This document shows, one piece after another, positions 10,020-20,562 of a DNA stretch of 64,000 nt. Made by a program: the position numbers and the translations under genes. Under the pieces are notes generated by a model that saw only the letters and a program-made list of their open reading frames with translations, was not told the DNA's origin and made no database searches. Position 1 is the stretch's first letter. Each line of letters begins with the position of its first letter. This DNA comes from Melieria omissa (Eukaryota > Arthropoda > Insecta > Diptera > Ulidiidae), in assembly GCA_963971225.1 (NCBI GenBank), contig OZ020270.1, positions 65,042,932 through 65,106,931 of the forward strand. The letters run 5' to 3'.

Positions 10020-13000
10020 AGACCAAGAGCTAGAGGAAATTGACGACGAAGTTAATTTTTTAGGCATAACTCCCTGCTCCCGTTCATTGAAAGAATACTA
10101 GCAGGGAGAAAGATAAAACTTTTAATAGACACAGGGGCTTCAACAAATTATATAAAGCCGTTACGGGAATTAAAAGGCGTTGCAAAAGTAAACGAGCCTA
10201 ACACAGTGAATAGGAAATGCCTTATGCACTTGTTTAACACGGATACGACCTTTTTTATATTACCAAACCTTGAAACATTCGACGGGATAATTGGACTGGA
10301 TCTATTAAAACAAACTGACGTACTGTTAGACTTAAAAAACAAAGCACTAATAACAAATACCGGGTCGGAGGTCATACAATTTTTTAAATGTCCAAACGTA
10401 AATTTCACAAGGATTGTAAATAAGGATGTACCTCAGCCAATAGCAGGACAATTCCACGAAATGATGAAAAGCCGTGCGGGTGTCTTTGCAGAACCCAACG
10501 AAGCACTCCCATACAACACTTAAATTATTGGCTCTATCCGAATTGAGAATGAAAAACCCGTATATTCAAAATTATACCCTTACCCAATGCGTGCGGTAGA
10601 TTTCGTGAACCGCGAAACTCGAGACTTGTTGAAAGATGGCATAATAAGGCCATCTAGGTCACCGTATAATAATCCCCCCTGGGTGGTGGACAAGAAAGGG
10701 ACTGACGAGCAAGGGAATACAAAGAAACGTTTGGTTATAGATTTCAGGAAATTGAATTCAAAGACAATAGATGACAAATACCCTATCACAAAAGCAAGAC
10801 ATTTCACAACACTGAAGTCAGGATTTCATCAGATCCTACTTGCAGAAAAGGATAGGGAAAAAACGGCATTTTCTGTAGGAAACGGGAAGTATGAGTTCTG
10901 CAGACTTGCCTTTGGGCTGAAAAATGCTCCCAGCATTTTCAGAGAGCCATTGATGATGTGCTCAGAGAACAAATTGGGAAATCATGCTACGTTTACGTCG
11001 ATGACGTAATCATCTTTTCGGAGAGCATGGACGACCATGTCAAACACATCGCATGGGTCTTTGATAGATTGTACGAGGCCAACATGAGGGTTTGGGAAAG
11101 TGTCGAATATTTAGGTTTCGTTGTGTCACGCGGTGGTATTGAGACATGCCCTAGCAAAGTGGAGGCAATTCGTAACTATAAGCAACCAACTAAAGCGTGA
11201 TCCATTTCGAGGTTCCCTACTTTTTTAAAGAAAAAAACACAGAAAATTAAAATTTAACGGGGAATGTTTATTATCATTCGAAAGAACATTCTTTGGCATT
11301 TATTTTTTTAAGATTATCTCTTTCAAATGTTGGCCGCGGCTACGTCTCAGATGGTCCATCCGTTGAGTCCAATTTTCGATGACTCGTTCGAGCATTTTGA
11401 CTGGTAACTGGCGAATGACACGCGTGATGTTTTGCTCCAAGGCCTGAATCGAAGCGGGTTTATCCGTATAGACTTAAGACTTTACTTATCCCCACAGAAA
11501 AAAGTCTAACGGTGTGATATCACACGATCTTGGTGGCCAATCGACCGGCCCATTACGTGAAATTAGCTGTTCTCACCGGCATCATTTTTGAAGAAATATG
11601 GACCGATGAACGATTTGTAAACGTTTTTCAGGCGTAAGTCTTTCCATGATGAAATGCCAAACAATACTGAACAAAAATAATATGACAGCTTGACACGACT
11701 CACGCGTGATCTGTCAAAAAAAGGTTATTGAAAAAAGTACCTCTAGTTGGATCACCCTTTACATTGTTTAATGTCAGGTCCTTCCTTGGGTTAGCCAGCT
11801 ACTATAGATGCTTCATCAAGGACTTCGCATCATTGGCAAAACCTCTAAGCGACATTCTAAAGGGCGAGAATGGCAAGGTAAGCGCTGGAAAATACCAGTA
11901 AACTTTGATGAAAGGCAATGCCAGTCGTTTGAAAAGCTCAAGGCCGTCCTTGCATCCAAAAACCTAATGTTACGCTATCCGGATTATGAAAAGCCGTTTG
12001 ATTTAACAACGGACGCATCGTCCTTTGGTTTGGGAGCAGTCTTATCCCAGGGCGGGAAATCCATAACCATGGTATCAAGGACTTTAAGGGACAGAGAGGT
12101 TAATTTTGCGACAAACGAACGAGAGCTGCTTGCTATAGTTTGGGCACTGACAAACCTCAGAAATTACCTGTACGGAGTGAAGAATTTGAATATCTTCACA
12201 GATCACCAACCTTTAACGTTTGCAGTGTCAGATCGCAATCCAAACGCAAAAATTAAGCGTTGGAAAACTTTCATCGACGAACATAATACCAACATCTTCT
12301 ACAAGCCGGGGAGGGAAAATTATGTCGCTGATGCGTTATCACGGCAACACAACCTAGAAGACGATGCACCGTCCGACATTGCCACAAAGAAAGCGGGGTA
12401 TCCTCGGATCGTACTGTTATTATGTTTGGAAGAAACCCGACATCTCATACATTTCTCGGAGAGAGAAATGCTAATTGAGAGGATATGTGATGTTGTAAAA
12501 AAGGATGTAGTAAATGCAATTTACTGTGAATTACCAATATTTGCATTCGTGCAGCATAAACTGGTAGAAACATTCCCGACGACAACATTTCGCCATACTA
12601 AGCGAATGGTAACGGACATTTGAGACAAAAACGAGCAGAGGGAAATAGTTGTTGCAGAACGCAATAGGGCCCATAGGGCCGCGCAGGAAAACGTAAAACA
12701 AATTTTGCAGGACTATTTTTGTCCAAAAATGACTCAATTAACAAATGAGGTTGTTGCGAATTGTAAGGTTTGCCAGAGAGCAAAATATGACCGCCACCCA
12801 CAGAAACAGGTACTTGGAGAGACGCCAATCCCTTCACGTGTGGGCGAAATCTTGCATATTGATATATTCTCAACCGACAAGAAATATTTCCTTACTTGCG
12901 TGGACAAATTTTCGAAGTTTGCGATTGTCCAACCCATTGCCTCTCGAACAATAACGGACGTGCAATCGGCAATTTTGCAGCTTATGAATTTCTACCATCG

Positions 13001-13469
13001 TACTACAACAATATATTGTGACAACGAACACTGTACAAAATCCGAAACAATAAAATCCCTTTTAAGCAATAGATATAACATCCAGCTTGTAAACGCACCG
13101 CCATTCCATAGTACTTCGAATGGACAGGTTGAAAGGTTCCATGGCACTCTCGTTGAAATCGCGCGGTGTCTGAAGTTTGAAAGGAGTATCAGTGACACGG
13201 TCGATGCGATACTTCAAGCAACCATAGAGTACAACAGAACAATCCAGTCAGTTACGGATAACCGACCTATTGACATAATTCATTCGTCCTCCCCAGAACT
13301 TGATGCGGATATAAGAGATAGAGTTCTTAAGGCTCAAAATACTCAGATGCAAAGGTTAAACGAAGTAAGACGAAAGAGGAACTTCCAGGTGGGAGACAAG
13401 GTGCTTGTAAAATCAAATAGGAGACTGGGAAATAAACTCACACCCTTATACGTTGAGGGTGGTCCATAA
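10020..13469 (+). pseudogene. pol: Errantivirus pol (PR-RT-RNase H-IN), decayed
   Basis: Protease LIDTGAS is near 10124. The RT block (10587-11200) has lost a segment before TTLKSGFHQ, then changes frame before the YVDD active site (~10996). An IS630-type remnant (11193-11759) splits RT, and the frame resumes with RSFLGLASYYRCF at ~11777. RNase H (TTDASSFGLG ~12007; TDHQPLTF ~12200) and integrase (zinc-domain cysteines CKVCQRAKYDRH ~12766; HIDIF ~12856; CDNEHC ~13019; E of GQVERFHG ~13130) follow. Stops and frame changes at several points make it nonfunctional. Catalytic motifs are still readable, so decay is moderate. Confidence 0.88.
11193..11759 (-). mobile_element. IS630/Tc1-mariner-type remnant inserted in RT
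   Basis: The ends AAGCGTGATCCA and TGGATCACCCTT are inverted and flanked by TA (11191-11192, 11760-11761). The errantivirus RT reads straight across when the element is skipped. Minus-strand translation gives the C-terminal end of a transposase (DFFLWG near 11495, then MLERVIENWTQRMDHLRR near 11345), with stops. At 567 bp it is an internally deleted copy. Confidence 0.75.
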
Positions 13470-13496
13470 GGACAATTTGAGGTAAATTTTAAATTG

Positions 13497-15396
13497 TTTC
13501 TCTTCGACATTTCAGGATTGTCATTTCACTTCTTCTCGTCACGGGGTCGACGGCCAAACTTACTGACTACTCTAACGCGGACTACATTCCAGTTATGGAC
13601 GGGGACGTGATAGTTTGGAAGGACTTCCAATACTTAAAACATACGACGAATCTAACAATGTACGCAGAGATGGCAGGGGAAACAGAAAACTTAAAAAACC
13701 ATTTTCCCCAGTCACATATGAGACACATAATGGACGCGGATATACGGCACATAAGAGCACTCATAGCAACAGTGAGTATCCACCATCGCCACGCAAGAGC
13801 TCATTGAATCTGAAAATAGACAAATAAATATTAACACAAAAACACAGGAACAAATAAACAAGTTAACGAACGCGGTAAACCTTTGGATAAAAAATTCGAA
13901 TGCCAAACAAATAAATACGGAGCAATTATACGAAACCTTGCTCTCGAGAAATAAGACACTAATTTCGGAATTTGAGGCGTTGATGTCATCGGTCACGCTC
14001 ACAAAGATTGGAATAATTAAGCCCGCGATTTTAGACTCAAACGATTCGAAAAACATCATCAATGAGAGCTCTACAAATATTACTATAACAGATTTAATAG
14101 AAATAGCCCATGTCAAAGTTTTGTTAGATAATAATTTTTTACACTTTATTATTAAGTATCCTAATAGTATAAACAGAATCAAATCGTCGGGCGATTTTTA
14201 CGCACCGAACGTACGCTGTCAAAATTAAAACACACAGCAGTGCATGCGATTGCCCACAACGACGACGACTGCGATATTCGACCGACGACCGGTCGTCCGA
14301 CGATAGAACAAATTGTAATTTGGTCGCAGTCGTCGTGCGAACCAATCAGCTGTGCAGCTGTCAGAGGTGAAAATCGAAAATGTAAACAAACGAAAAATTA
14401 AGCAAAAAGTTTGTGATTTGTGCTACTTTAAGGTTGCAAAGTTGTAAGTGCTTCAAATTTTAATAAAAAATTGTGCCAAATACTTAATTCCCTTTCGTAT
14501 GTTTTAGAAAATGGGCAAGACGGAACTGCTAATTGAGGAAGTTGCCCCTCGACCTATCGTGTGTTTGCAGGAATAATTTGTGTACACAGCTGATGCGAAT
14601 TTCGCACCCATTATGTTTCACTGTGTGTTATTCACGACGACTGACGCGCTGCGTCATTTTTCGGTGCGAATAAATTCGGCCGACGATTTGGTTCTGTTTA
14701 TACTATAAGCCAGACTTAGTATGTAAGAAAATAATCTTGTATCCCGTTCAGCATAACAATACCATCCTTAACTTTGCTGATGGAAATAATATAGCAGACT
14801 GCGGTGGTCGGGTGATGTCGATTGGAAATTGCAGCAACAAGCTTACAACAACATTCTGCAAGAAATTGCCCTACACGACATGCGCACAACAACTGCATTC
14901 TGCCGGCACCGCACATTGCACTACTCGTCCCAGCCATCCGGAACCTGTTACGGTCATTGACGACGGCGTTATCATCATCAACGACGAAACCGTTGCGATC
15001 AGGGCTGGATGTGGCAACAAGCAGACGGTAGCTGGGACGTTTCTCTTCACCTTTGAGGACGAGGTCAGGGTCAATGACTCCTTATACCGGAACCTGAAGA
15101 GCTACGTAAAGAAAGCTCCAGGCCCAGCAGCGCCAGCGCGCATCAACATAACGGGTCACCAGGAAATACTGAGCCTGCCGCACCTACAGAGGTTGAATAT
15201 GGAGAATTTTCGATACATCGGCGAAATCGCAAATGGGTTGACTAAGTGGCCTATAATATCTGGTTTGGCTGTGACTATCCTTTTTGGTCTTTTGCTACAC
15301 CTCGCTCCAGCTTTACAGGAAACACCGGAGGAATGGAAGGCAACGCGATATTCAAATTGTTATCGATTGTCTCAAGAAGTCCGAGGACGTCCTTAA
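13497..15396 (+). pseudogene. env: Errantivirus env, split by a Harbinger-like MITE
   Basis: The N-terminal part (13510-13806) begins with a hydrophobic leader (IVISLLLVTGSTA) and continues DYIPVMDGDVIVWKDF and SHMRHIMDADIRHI, as in envelope proteins of gypsy-group errantiviruses. A middle part (13810-14164) changes frame. After the MITE (14165-14705) the C-terminal 219 residues are open (14737-15396), with a Cys-rich stretch and a membrane anchor (SGLAVTILFGLLLHLAPAL). The product would be a membrane glycoprotein. Frame changes and the insertion make it inactive. Confidence 0.82.
14165..14705 (+). mobile_element. PIF/Harbinger-like MITE (541 bp)
   Basis: The ends TAGTATAAACAGAA... and ...GTTCTGTTTATACTA form inverted repeats of about 45 bp and are flanked by TAA (14162-14164 and 14706-14708). 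The 3-bp TAA duplication fits PIF/Harbinger. Inside is a short intron-like segment (GTAAGT ~14443, TTTTAG ~14508) and an ATG (14512) opening MGKTELLIEEVAPRP, perhaps the start of a MADF-type accessory protein, cut off soon after. Same family as 15714-19125. Confidence 0.78.
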
Positions 15397-15417
15397 CTTG
15401 AACGAGGGTGAACGAGG

Positions 15418-15713
15418 AGTTAACACGACTACCCAGCAGCAAAGTTGCCAAGCCAAACACGCACCGTAAACGTTGGCTGAGGTGCGGCTTTAGCAGTTCT
15501 TGCGGCCGTCGCACTGCAGCGCCAGCTTTGGCTGACGACAATGTTGCGGGCATTGCTCCGCGACCAATAATGCGCCATCAGCAATTCTTGCGGACCTCGC
15601 ACTGCAGCGCCAGCTTTGGTTGACGACAATGTTGCGGGCATTGCTCCGACGCTGGCCCGATTGACCGATATCGCGTGGTCAGCATATTTAAGCAGAATTG
15701 TAAGTAGCAGTAA
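15418..15713 (+). repeat. 3' LTR of the errantivirus, left part (continues at 19129-19203)
   Basis: It starts AGTTAACACGAC right after the purine tract ending GAACGAGG. It matches 7205-7476 and has the same internal ~85-bp tandem duplication. A Harbinger-like element interrupts it after TAA (15711-15713). The LTR resumes at 19129 with an AATAAA signal (~19142) and ends GATAATT at 19203, for about 371 bp in all. Confidence 0.85.
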
Positions 15714-16213
15714 TAGTATAAACAGAACCAAGTGTCAAAATTCAAACACACAGCAGTGCATGTGATTGCCCACAACGACGACGACTGCGATCGTCGGCCG
15801 ACGAACAGTCGTCCGACGATAGAACAAATTCTAATTTTGTCACAGTCGTCGTGCGAACCAATCAGCTTTGCAGCTGTCAGTGGTGAAAATCAAAAAATAA
15901 ACAAACGAAAAATTCGGCAAAAATTGTGAGAAATGTGCTATTTTAAGGTTGCAAAGTTGTAAGTGGTTCAAATTTTAATAAAAAATTGTGTTAAATAATC
16001 AATTTTGTCTCTCCCCGTCGTATATTTTAGAAAATGGACAAGACGGAGCTCCTAATTGACCGAGCAGCGAAAGAAATCGTGCCAGCACTGACAGTTGCGC
16101 TTCTGATTAGAGTTGCAGCTGGAGCCGGTTTTGTGCTGCCGTGAAGGAATTTGGGTAATATTGCTGCCCCAAAGTAGCAAAAGTCGTCGCCTGGACAAAT
16201 CAAGTTTCCGCAT

Positions 16214-16985
16214 ATGACAATACGCCCGTTCCTACGCCAGATGAACACTTTCCGCACAAATTGGGGGTGCCAGATAGCAGCAGCAAAAAAATCACCAGTG
16301 CCGATAGCAACAGGCGATCGAATTACCACGCCCACAGCCACCGCCATGTCGCTGAACAAAACCAAACGCATCGCCGCACAGCGCGCGGTCGACGAGTGGG
16401 TGAAGAACAACACCGCAGTGGGCATTGGCAGCGTCTCGACGGTAGTGTTTGCCGTCGAGCGCCTGGCAGAGCGGGTGCGCTCCGAGGGACTGGAGGTGGT
16501 GTGCGTGCCTACTAGCTTTCAGGCGCATCAGCTGATTGTCGAGCATCAGCTGCAGCTGGGCGATCTGGACCGGCATCCAAAGCTGGACGTGGCCATCGAT
16601 GGCGCCGACGAGGTCGATAGCGACATGGTACTGATCAAGGGCGGCGGCGGCTGTCTGCTTCAGGAGAAAATAGTGGCCGCCTGCGCGAAGTAGCTTTTTG
16701 TCATAGCGGACTACACCAAGAACTCGCAGCGCCTGGGCGAACAGTACAAGAAGGGCATTCCGATCGAGGTGGTGCCCATGGCATATGTGCCAATTAGGCA
16801 GAGGTAGCCAAGGCGGGGCCGTGCGTCACGGACAATGGCAACTTCATACTTGACTGGCACTTTGAGCCGACAACGGTTTACGACTGGAAGGCGGTGAATG
16901 AAGATTTGCTGCTCATACCGGGCGTGGTCGAGACAGGTTTGTTCGTGGACATGGCAACGAAGGTGTATTTTGGTATCTGTGGTGG
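16214..16985 (+). pseudogene. Rpi: Ribose-5-phosphate isomerase A pseudogene inside a DNA transposon
   Basis: Rpi interconverts ribose-5-phosphate and ribulose-5-phosphate in the cytosolic pentose phosphate pathway. Frame 16214-16693 shows [16 protein letters not shown], then [26 protein letters not shown] and [20 protein letters not shown], all diagnostic of the RpiA family. A TAG at 16691-16693 ends the frame, but the same frame then reads [20 protein letters not shown] and AYVPI. After a small deletion near 16800, another frame gives [27 protein letters not shown] and YFG. The phosphate-loop motif is GIGSVST where GIGSGST is expected. No intron is seen. A host gene copy, now dead, carried by the transposon. 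Confidence 0.88.
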
Positions 16986-17067
16986 TTTGTTTCATGTTTG
17001 TTTTGTAAACACGCTGCTTATTACAAAAAAATAATAATCAATAAATCCTTAGCCAGGTATGTGTCTT

Positions 17068-17212
17068 AATACAAATTGCTTTTAATCGCGTGGTCCAATG
17101 AATCTCGCCAGCGGTTCTCGAGCGAGTAAGTGTTGCATTGCACCTTCAGAAGGACTTCTTGCTGCGCGTCGGCAGCAGACTTTCCTTGGCGTAATTGAAT
17201 AATGACAGCAGA
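17068..17212 (-). other. Possible second captured coding fragment, convergent to Rpi
   Basis: On the minus strand about 43 residues read QLRQGKSAADAQQEVLLK and CNTYSLENRWRDSLDH to a TAA. The composition looks like real protein and not like the AT-rich surroundings. I do not recognise the family. It lies tail to tail with the Rpi 3' end and its AATAAA-like sequence (~17038), as if a genomic segment holding the ends of two convergent host genes had been captured. The upstream part is not recognisable. Confidence 0.35.
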
Positions 17213-17389
17213 CAGCAGTTTCTTGCCGCACGAGAAATATATGTGTATATACACATTCAGATTAACCGCCCTCAAAGGACAACAATAACGACGTACCCAT
17301 ATGCTCGTTTTCCCGACTTATCGAATTCATGTTGCTTTCATTCACTCAAAATAAAAGGCAATTGTGTGTTTGCCGTGTTTGCAGGAATA

Positions 17390-18565
17390 ACACTTCGTTC
17401 AATAATGTGTGTGACTAACTAATTAAAACACATTTTTTTGCCAAAATTTTTTATTCATCAACATAGTCCCCTTTTAGGGAGATACAATCATTCCAACGCT
17501 TTTCCAATCTTTCGATACCGCCTTTGTAGAACGATTTTTCTTTGCCTTCAAAATAGGCGTTAGTTTCGGCGATTACTTCATCATTTGAGCCAAATCTCTT
17601 ACCACGGAGCATCTTTTTGAGGTCTGCGAAGAGCCAGTAGTCGCTGGGGGCCAGATCTGGAGAATACGGGGGATGAGGAAGCAATTCGAAGCCCAATTCA
17701 TGCATTTTTGCCATCGTTTTCATCGACTTGTGACACGGTGCATTGTCTTCGTGAAACAACACTTTTTTCTTCTTCATATGGGGCCGCTTAATCGCCATAA
17801 CCTTGACAGCCGATGTTTGTGCCTTTGGACGCTTTGAGTGGCTTTCACCGGTTGCATGCCACTCAGCAGACTGCCGATTTGACTCTGGAGTGAAATGGTG
17901 GATCCATGTTTCATCCATTGTGATGTACCGACGCGAAAACTCCGACTTGTTGCGCGTAAACATGTCCAAACAGCTCTTTGAATCATCGATTCGTTGTTGT
18001 TTTTGCTCCGGTGTGAGCAAACGCGGCACCCATTTCGAAAACACCTTTTTCATAACCAAATGTTCGTGTATTATGGTGTGTACACTGCATGCTGATATCT
18101 TTAGAATGTCAGCAATCTCCCCCACTTTCACTTTACGGTCGGACATAATGATTTTTAGTGTTTTTTCAACGTTTTCCGGAATAACAGCGTCATTTGGCCG
18201 TCCAGTAGATGGAATGTCATCGGTGTCTGTACGACCACGTTTGAATTCGGCATACCAATAACAAATGGTTCTTTTTGATGGAGCACAGTCCGAATAATGT
18301 TTTTCAAGCCATTCCTGGCATTGAACAGTATTTTTATTCATTAAAAAACAATGATAAATCAGCACACGGAATTGCTTTGAATTCATTTTTTTTGAAAACT
18401 CAAAAGTAGTGTCACTTAAAGCACTGTAACTTGTAAACTAATGGTCGGATTAACATATAATTTTGACAGTAAGCCTAAAAAGGTTCACAATTTCGAAAAA
18501 AAATATTGATTTATTATTAGTGCCGCCATCTATGTGTCAGTCACACACATTATTGAACGAAGTGT
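17390..18565 (-). mobile_element. irritans-type mariner, 1176 bp
   Basis: The ends ACACTTCGTTCAATAATG (left) and its complement (right) form near-perfect inverted repeats of about 28 bp flanked by TA (17388-17389, 18566-18567). The element sits inside the right part of the Rpi-carrying Harbinger-like element, whose sequence resumes with GCTGATGCGAATG. The transposase is on the minus strand. Confidence 0.92.
17451..18386 (-). CDS. mariner transposase with internal in-frame deletion
   Basis: A 311-residue open frame from ATG (18386) to the stop at 17451-17453. The N-terminal helix-turn-helix region (MNSKQFRVLIYHCFLMNKNT...WYAEFKRGRTDTDD), the linker WVPRLLT and the catalytic D,D34D residues are present: TMDETWIHH, HEDNAPCHKS and YSPDLAPSDYWLF. 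The family is usually about 345-350 residues. The ~35-40 residues expected between KVMA and KRPHMKKKK, which include part of the catalytic core fold, are missing without a frame change. It is open throughout but probably inactive. It would cut and paste at TA sites. Confidence 0.85.
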   Translation of the reverse strand: MNSKQFRVLIYHCFLMNKNTVQCQEWLEKHYSDCAPSKRTICYWYAEFKRGRTDTDDIPSTGRPNDAVIPENVEKTLKIIMSDRKVKVGEIADILKISACSVHTIIHEHLVMKKVFSKWVPRLLTPEQKQQRIDDSKSCLDMFTRNKSEFSRRYITMDETWIHHFTPESNRQSAEWHATGESHSKRPKAQTSAVKVMAIKRPHMKKKKVLFHEDNAPCHKSMKTMAKMHELGFELLPHPPYSPDLAPSDYWLFADLKKMLRGKRFGSNDEVIAETNAYFEGKEKSFYKGGIERLEKRWNDCISLKGDYVDE

Positions 18566-18685
18566 TAATAGCTGATGCGAATGTCGCATCATTCCGTTTT
18601 ACTGTGCGTATTTTCACGACGACTGACGCACTGCGTAATTTTTCGGTGCGTATAAATTCGGCCGGCGACTTGGTTCTGTTTATAC

Positions 18686-19119
18686 TGTTACGAAACGTAC
18701 TACACAGGTTCGTTTGGATTGGTTTTGAAAATAAAACAACTTCAGTTATCCAGCGCACGTAGTCAAAACTAACAATCGCTTTATTTACAAATTTGCACTT
18801 GTTCTACTTTACACTACTACTATTGCATGTTTCCCCATTGCTTGCTCAACACAGACTCGACCCCTTGCGCTGCCACTGCTGCTTTTATACCACTTTTCTT
18901 ATCGCGCCGAAGTTTCTTGCACTTCTAATTGGAAAGCGCTCGACCATTCTCGCACAGCCCATTTCTTCGAGAACCATCCTTGCCATATCGGACTATACCA
19001 AGCGAATTTATAACAGTTTTGCTGTACTTCACAGTGCATGCCTAAAAGTATGCTTGGAAAACATTCGTGCGGAGAAAGGCATTCATGTACAGTGCGGCAC
19101 AGAATCTCTCATCGTATCA
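18686..19119 (-). repeat. Solo LTR of an mdg3-like element in the Harbinger-like right end
   Basis: A 434-bp LTR in minus orientation (plus strand starts TGTTACGAAACG, ends CATCGTATCA) is flanked by ATAC (18682-18685, 19120-19123). It resembles the LTRs at 23256-23673 and 28974-29376. It has no internal region, so LTR-LTR recombination removed the rest. Removing it restores the transposon end CTGTTTATAC/TA. Confidence 0.85.
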
Positions 19120-19229
19120 ATACTATAAGTTGGTGATTGGAAATAAAGAGACTCGGCTCGCAGTCGCGACCGAATTAAAAACCAAATTCGCTTTGTGATA
19201 ATTTATAAGCTCATGTTCGTTGGTAGTAG

Positions 19230-20052
19230 CACAGAACAAAGAATATACAGAATGCGCATCTGGTGTAAAGAAAATTTTCTTTGCGGGTTCCAGCGGTAGG
19301 ACCCGTTTGTAGATGCGGGGGAAGCAGTAAAAGGGACGAAAACACACAGAGCGCGAGAGCGTAATCTGAGAAGCTGCGACCGCGCACCACACACTGTGGT
19401 TTTTGTTGTTGGGCAACAAAACGATGTGCCGCTTGCATGTTGGTGCTGGCTCGTGCTCGCTCTCCGCTTGCTTTTTGACAAACAAGAACAAGAAGTGGAC
19501 AGGCAGTTTCATAGAAAAATTGATTGAGCGATCGCCAAGGCACATAAGGTGGTAGCACTACGGGAAAAACCAAAATTGAATGGATTTTATAAGTTCTTTT
19601 GGTCTGCTTGTAAAATAGAAGTTGTAAAAAGTACAAATGGCTACAATGAAAATAAATATATGTGTAAAAACATTGGAACAACCAAGACGCATTAAGAAAG
19701 TATTAATAAGTGGAAAACTATTGCCACAATGTTGTGCTAATTATCAAAGAAAAAAGTTTAATCAGTTCTGGTGCTGCAACTACCTATTGAATTTGCCTTG
19801 GCGATAGATTTGCCAAATCAAACACCATTTCAATGTGCACGAGCAAAGCCAAGCTGGCTTGCTGCGGAAAGCAACAACATTGCGTGTTGTTGTCGAGATG
19901 AGAAAACCATCGAATCGATGCGTGTACATCAATTCGCGCTTACTCTCTCGGTTCCCTTTACATTTTCCTCACCTTTGTTGCTTCCCGCCCGCGTCTGAAA
20001 TGAAATCGCAAAATTATTTCAGTTGCGCCTTCTGTATACTGTTTATTCTGTG
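19230..20052. mobile_element. Candidate hAT-like MITE
   Basis: The ends CACAGAACAAAGAATATACAG and ...GTATACTGTTTATTCTGTG are imperfect inverted repeats that continue as weaker similarity further in. GTAGTAG flanks both sides (19223-19229, 20053-20059); 7 bp are clear, and 8 bp would fit hAT. The interior (~820 bp) is noncoding. A weak relative of one end is near 5930-5965. Confidence 0.5.
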
Positions 20053-20059
20053 GTAGTAG

Positions 20060-20548
20060 TTAAGTGAGGAAACATCGCATCTCGGATATAACTGAACCGA
20101 TTTAATCAACAATTGAAGCATTTTTGAGTGAAAAAATACATAATAACAATAATTATGTATTATGTTATATGTATGGAAATCATATTTATTTATTAATTTT
20201 CTTATATAAGCATATGGCACCTCTTTTCCATTTTTTCCATTTTCAATAAACAGTCTGCTTTCACTATAACATTTTATATTGTTGCAGTGAACTCAATTCA
20301 CTCTATTTTTACTTGCCGAATACAAGAACTCACCGCGGTCCGCTACGATTCTCGGCGTCATTATCATTGGCACTGAACCTACAGGAAGAAAAAAAGGAAG
20401 TGAAAAAAGAAGAAACTTTTTGACGAAAAAGAAAAACAGAAATACGAAGGGACAACTTCGTTGTGTTTCCTCGACTTCAAGAACTTAGCAAACACAATGC
20501 GGACAACAAAAAGGAGAGCACAACATGAGCACAAATCAGGCTTTTTAG
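20060..20548. other. No gene seen
   Basis: AT-rich sequence with no recognisable coding region, inverted ends or similarity to other parts of the window. Confidence 0.45.
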
Positions 20549-20562
20549 AAACAAATACATAA

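Larger units (their letters stand above)
15714..19125 (+). mobile_element. PIF/Harbinger-like element carrying a captured Rpi gene
   Basis: The left end TAGTATAAACAGAACC and the right end (interrupted by a solo LTR) ...CTGTTTATAC/TA are inverted and flanked by TAA (15711-15713, 19126-19128). The first ~320 bp match the MITE at 14165, including the intron-like segment and an ATG (16034) opening MDKTELLI. Between this and the shared sequence GTGTTTGCAGGAATA (~17375) lies about 1.3 kb absent from the short copy, which contains a decayed ribose-5-phosphate isomerase gene. A mariner (17390-18565) and a solo LTR (18686-19119) inserted later. Confidence 0.78.
7205..19203 (+). mobile_element. Old errantivirus-like provirus with six nested insertions
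   Basis: The block starts with AGTTAACACGAC (7205) and ends ...GATAATT (19203), and is flanked on both sides by TATA (7201-7204, 19204-19207), a typical errantivirus target duplication. Between the LTRs are broken gag, pol and env in that order. Inserted later were a TTAA MITE (7512-8205), a SINE (9678-10019), an IS630/Tc1-mariner remnant (11193-11759), two PIF/Harbinger-like elements (14165-14705 and 15714-19125) and, inside the last, a mariner and a solo LTR. The region from the middle of the 5' LTR through the PBS is lost. Confidence 0.85.

Noticed and set aside
16214..16985. Functional ribose-5-phosphate isomerase gene
   Set aside because: In-frame TAG, a deletion with frame change and a changed phosphate-loop residue; it lies inside a transposon.
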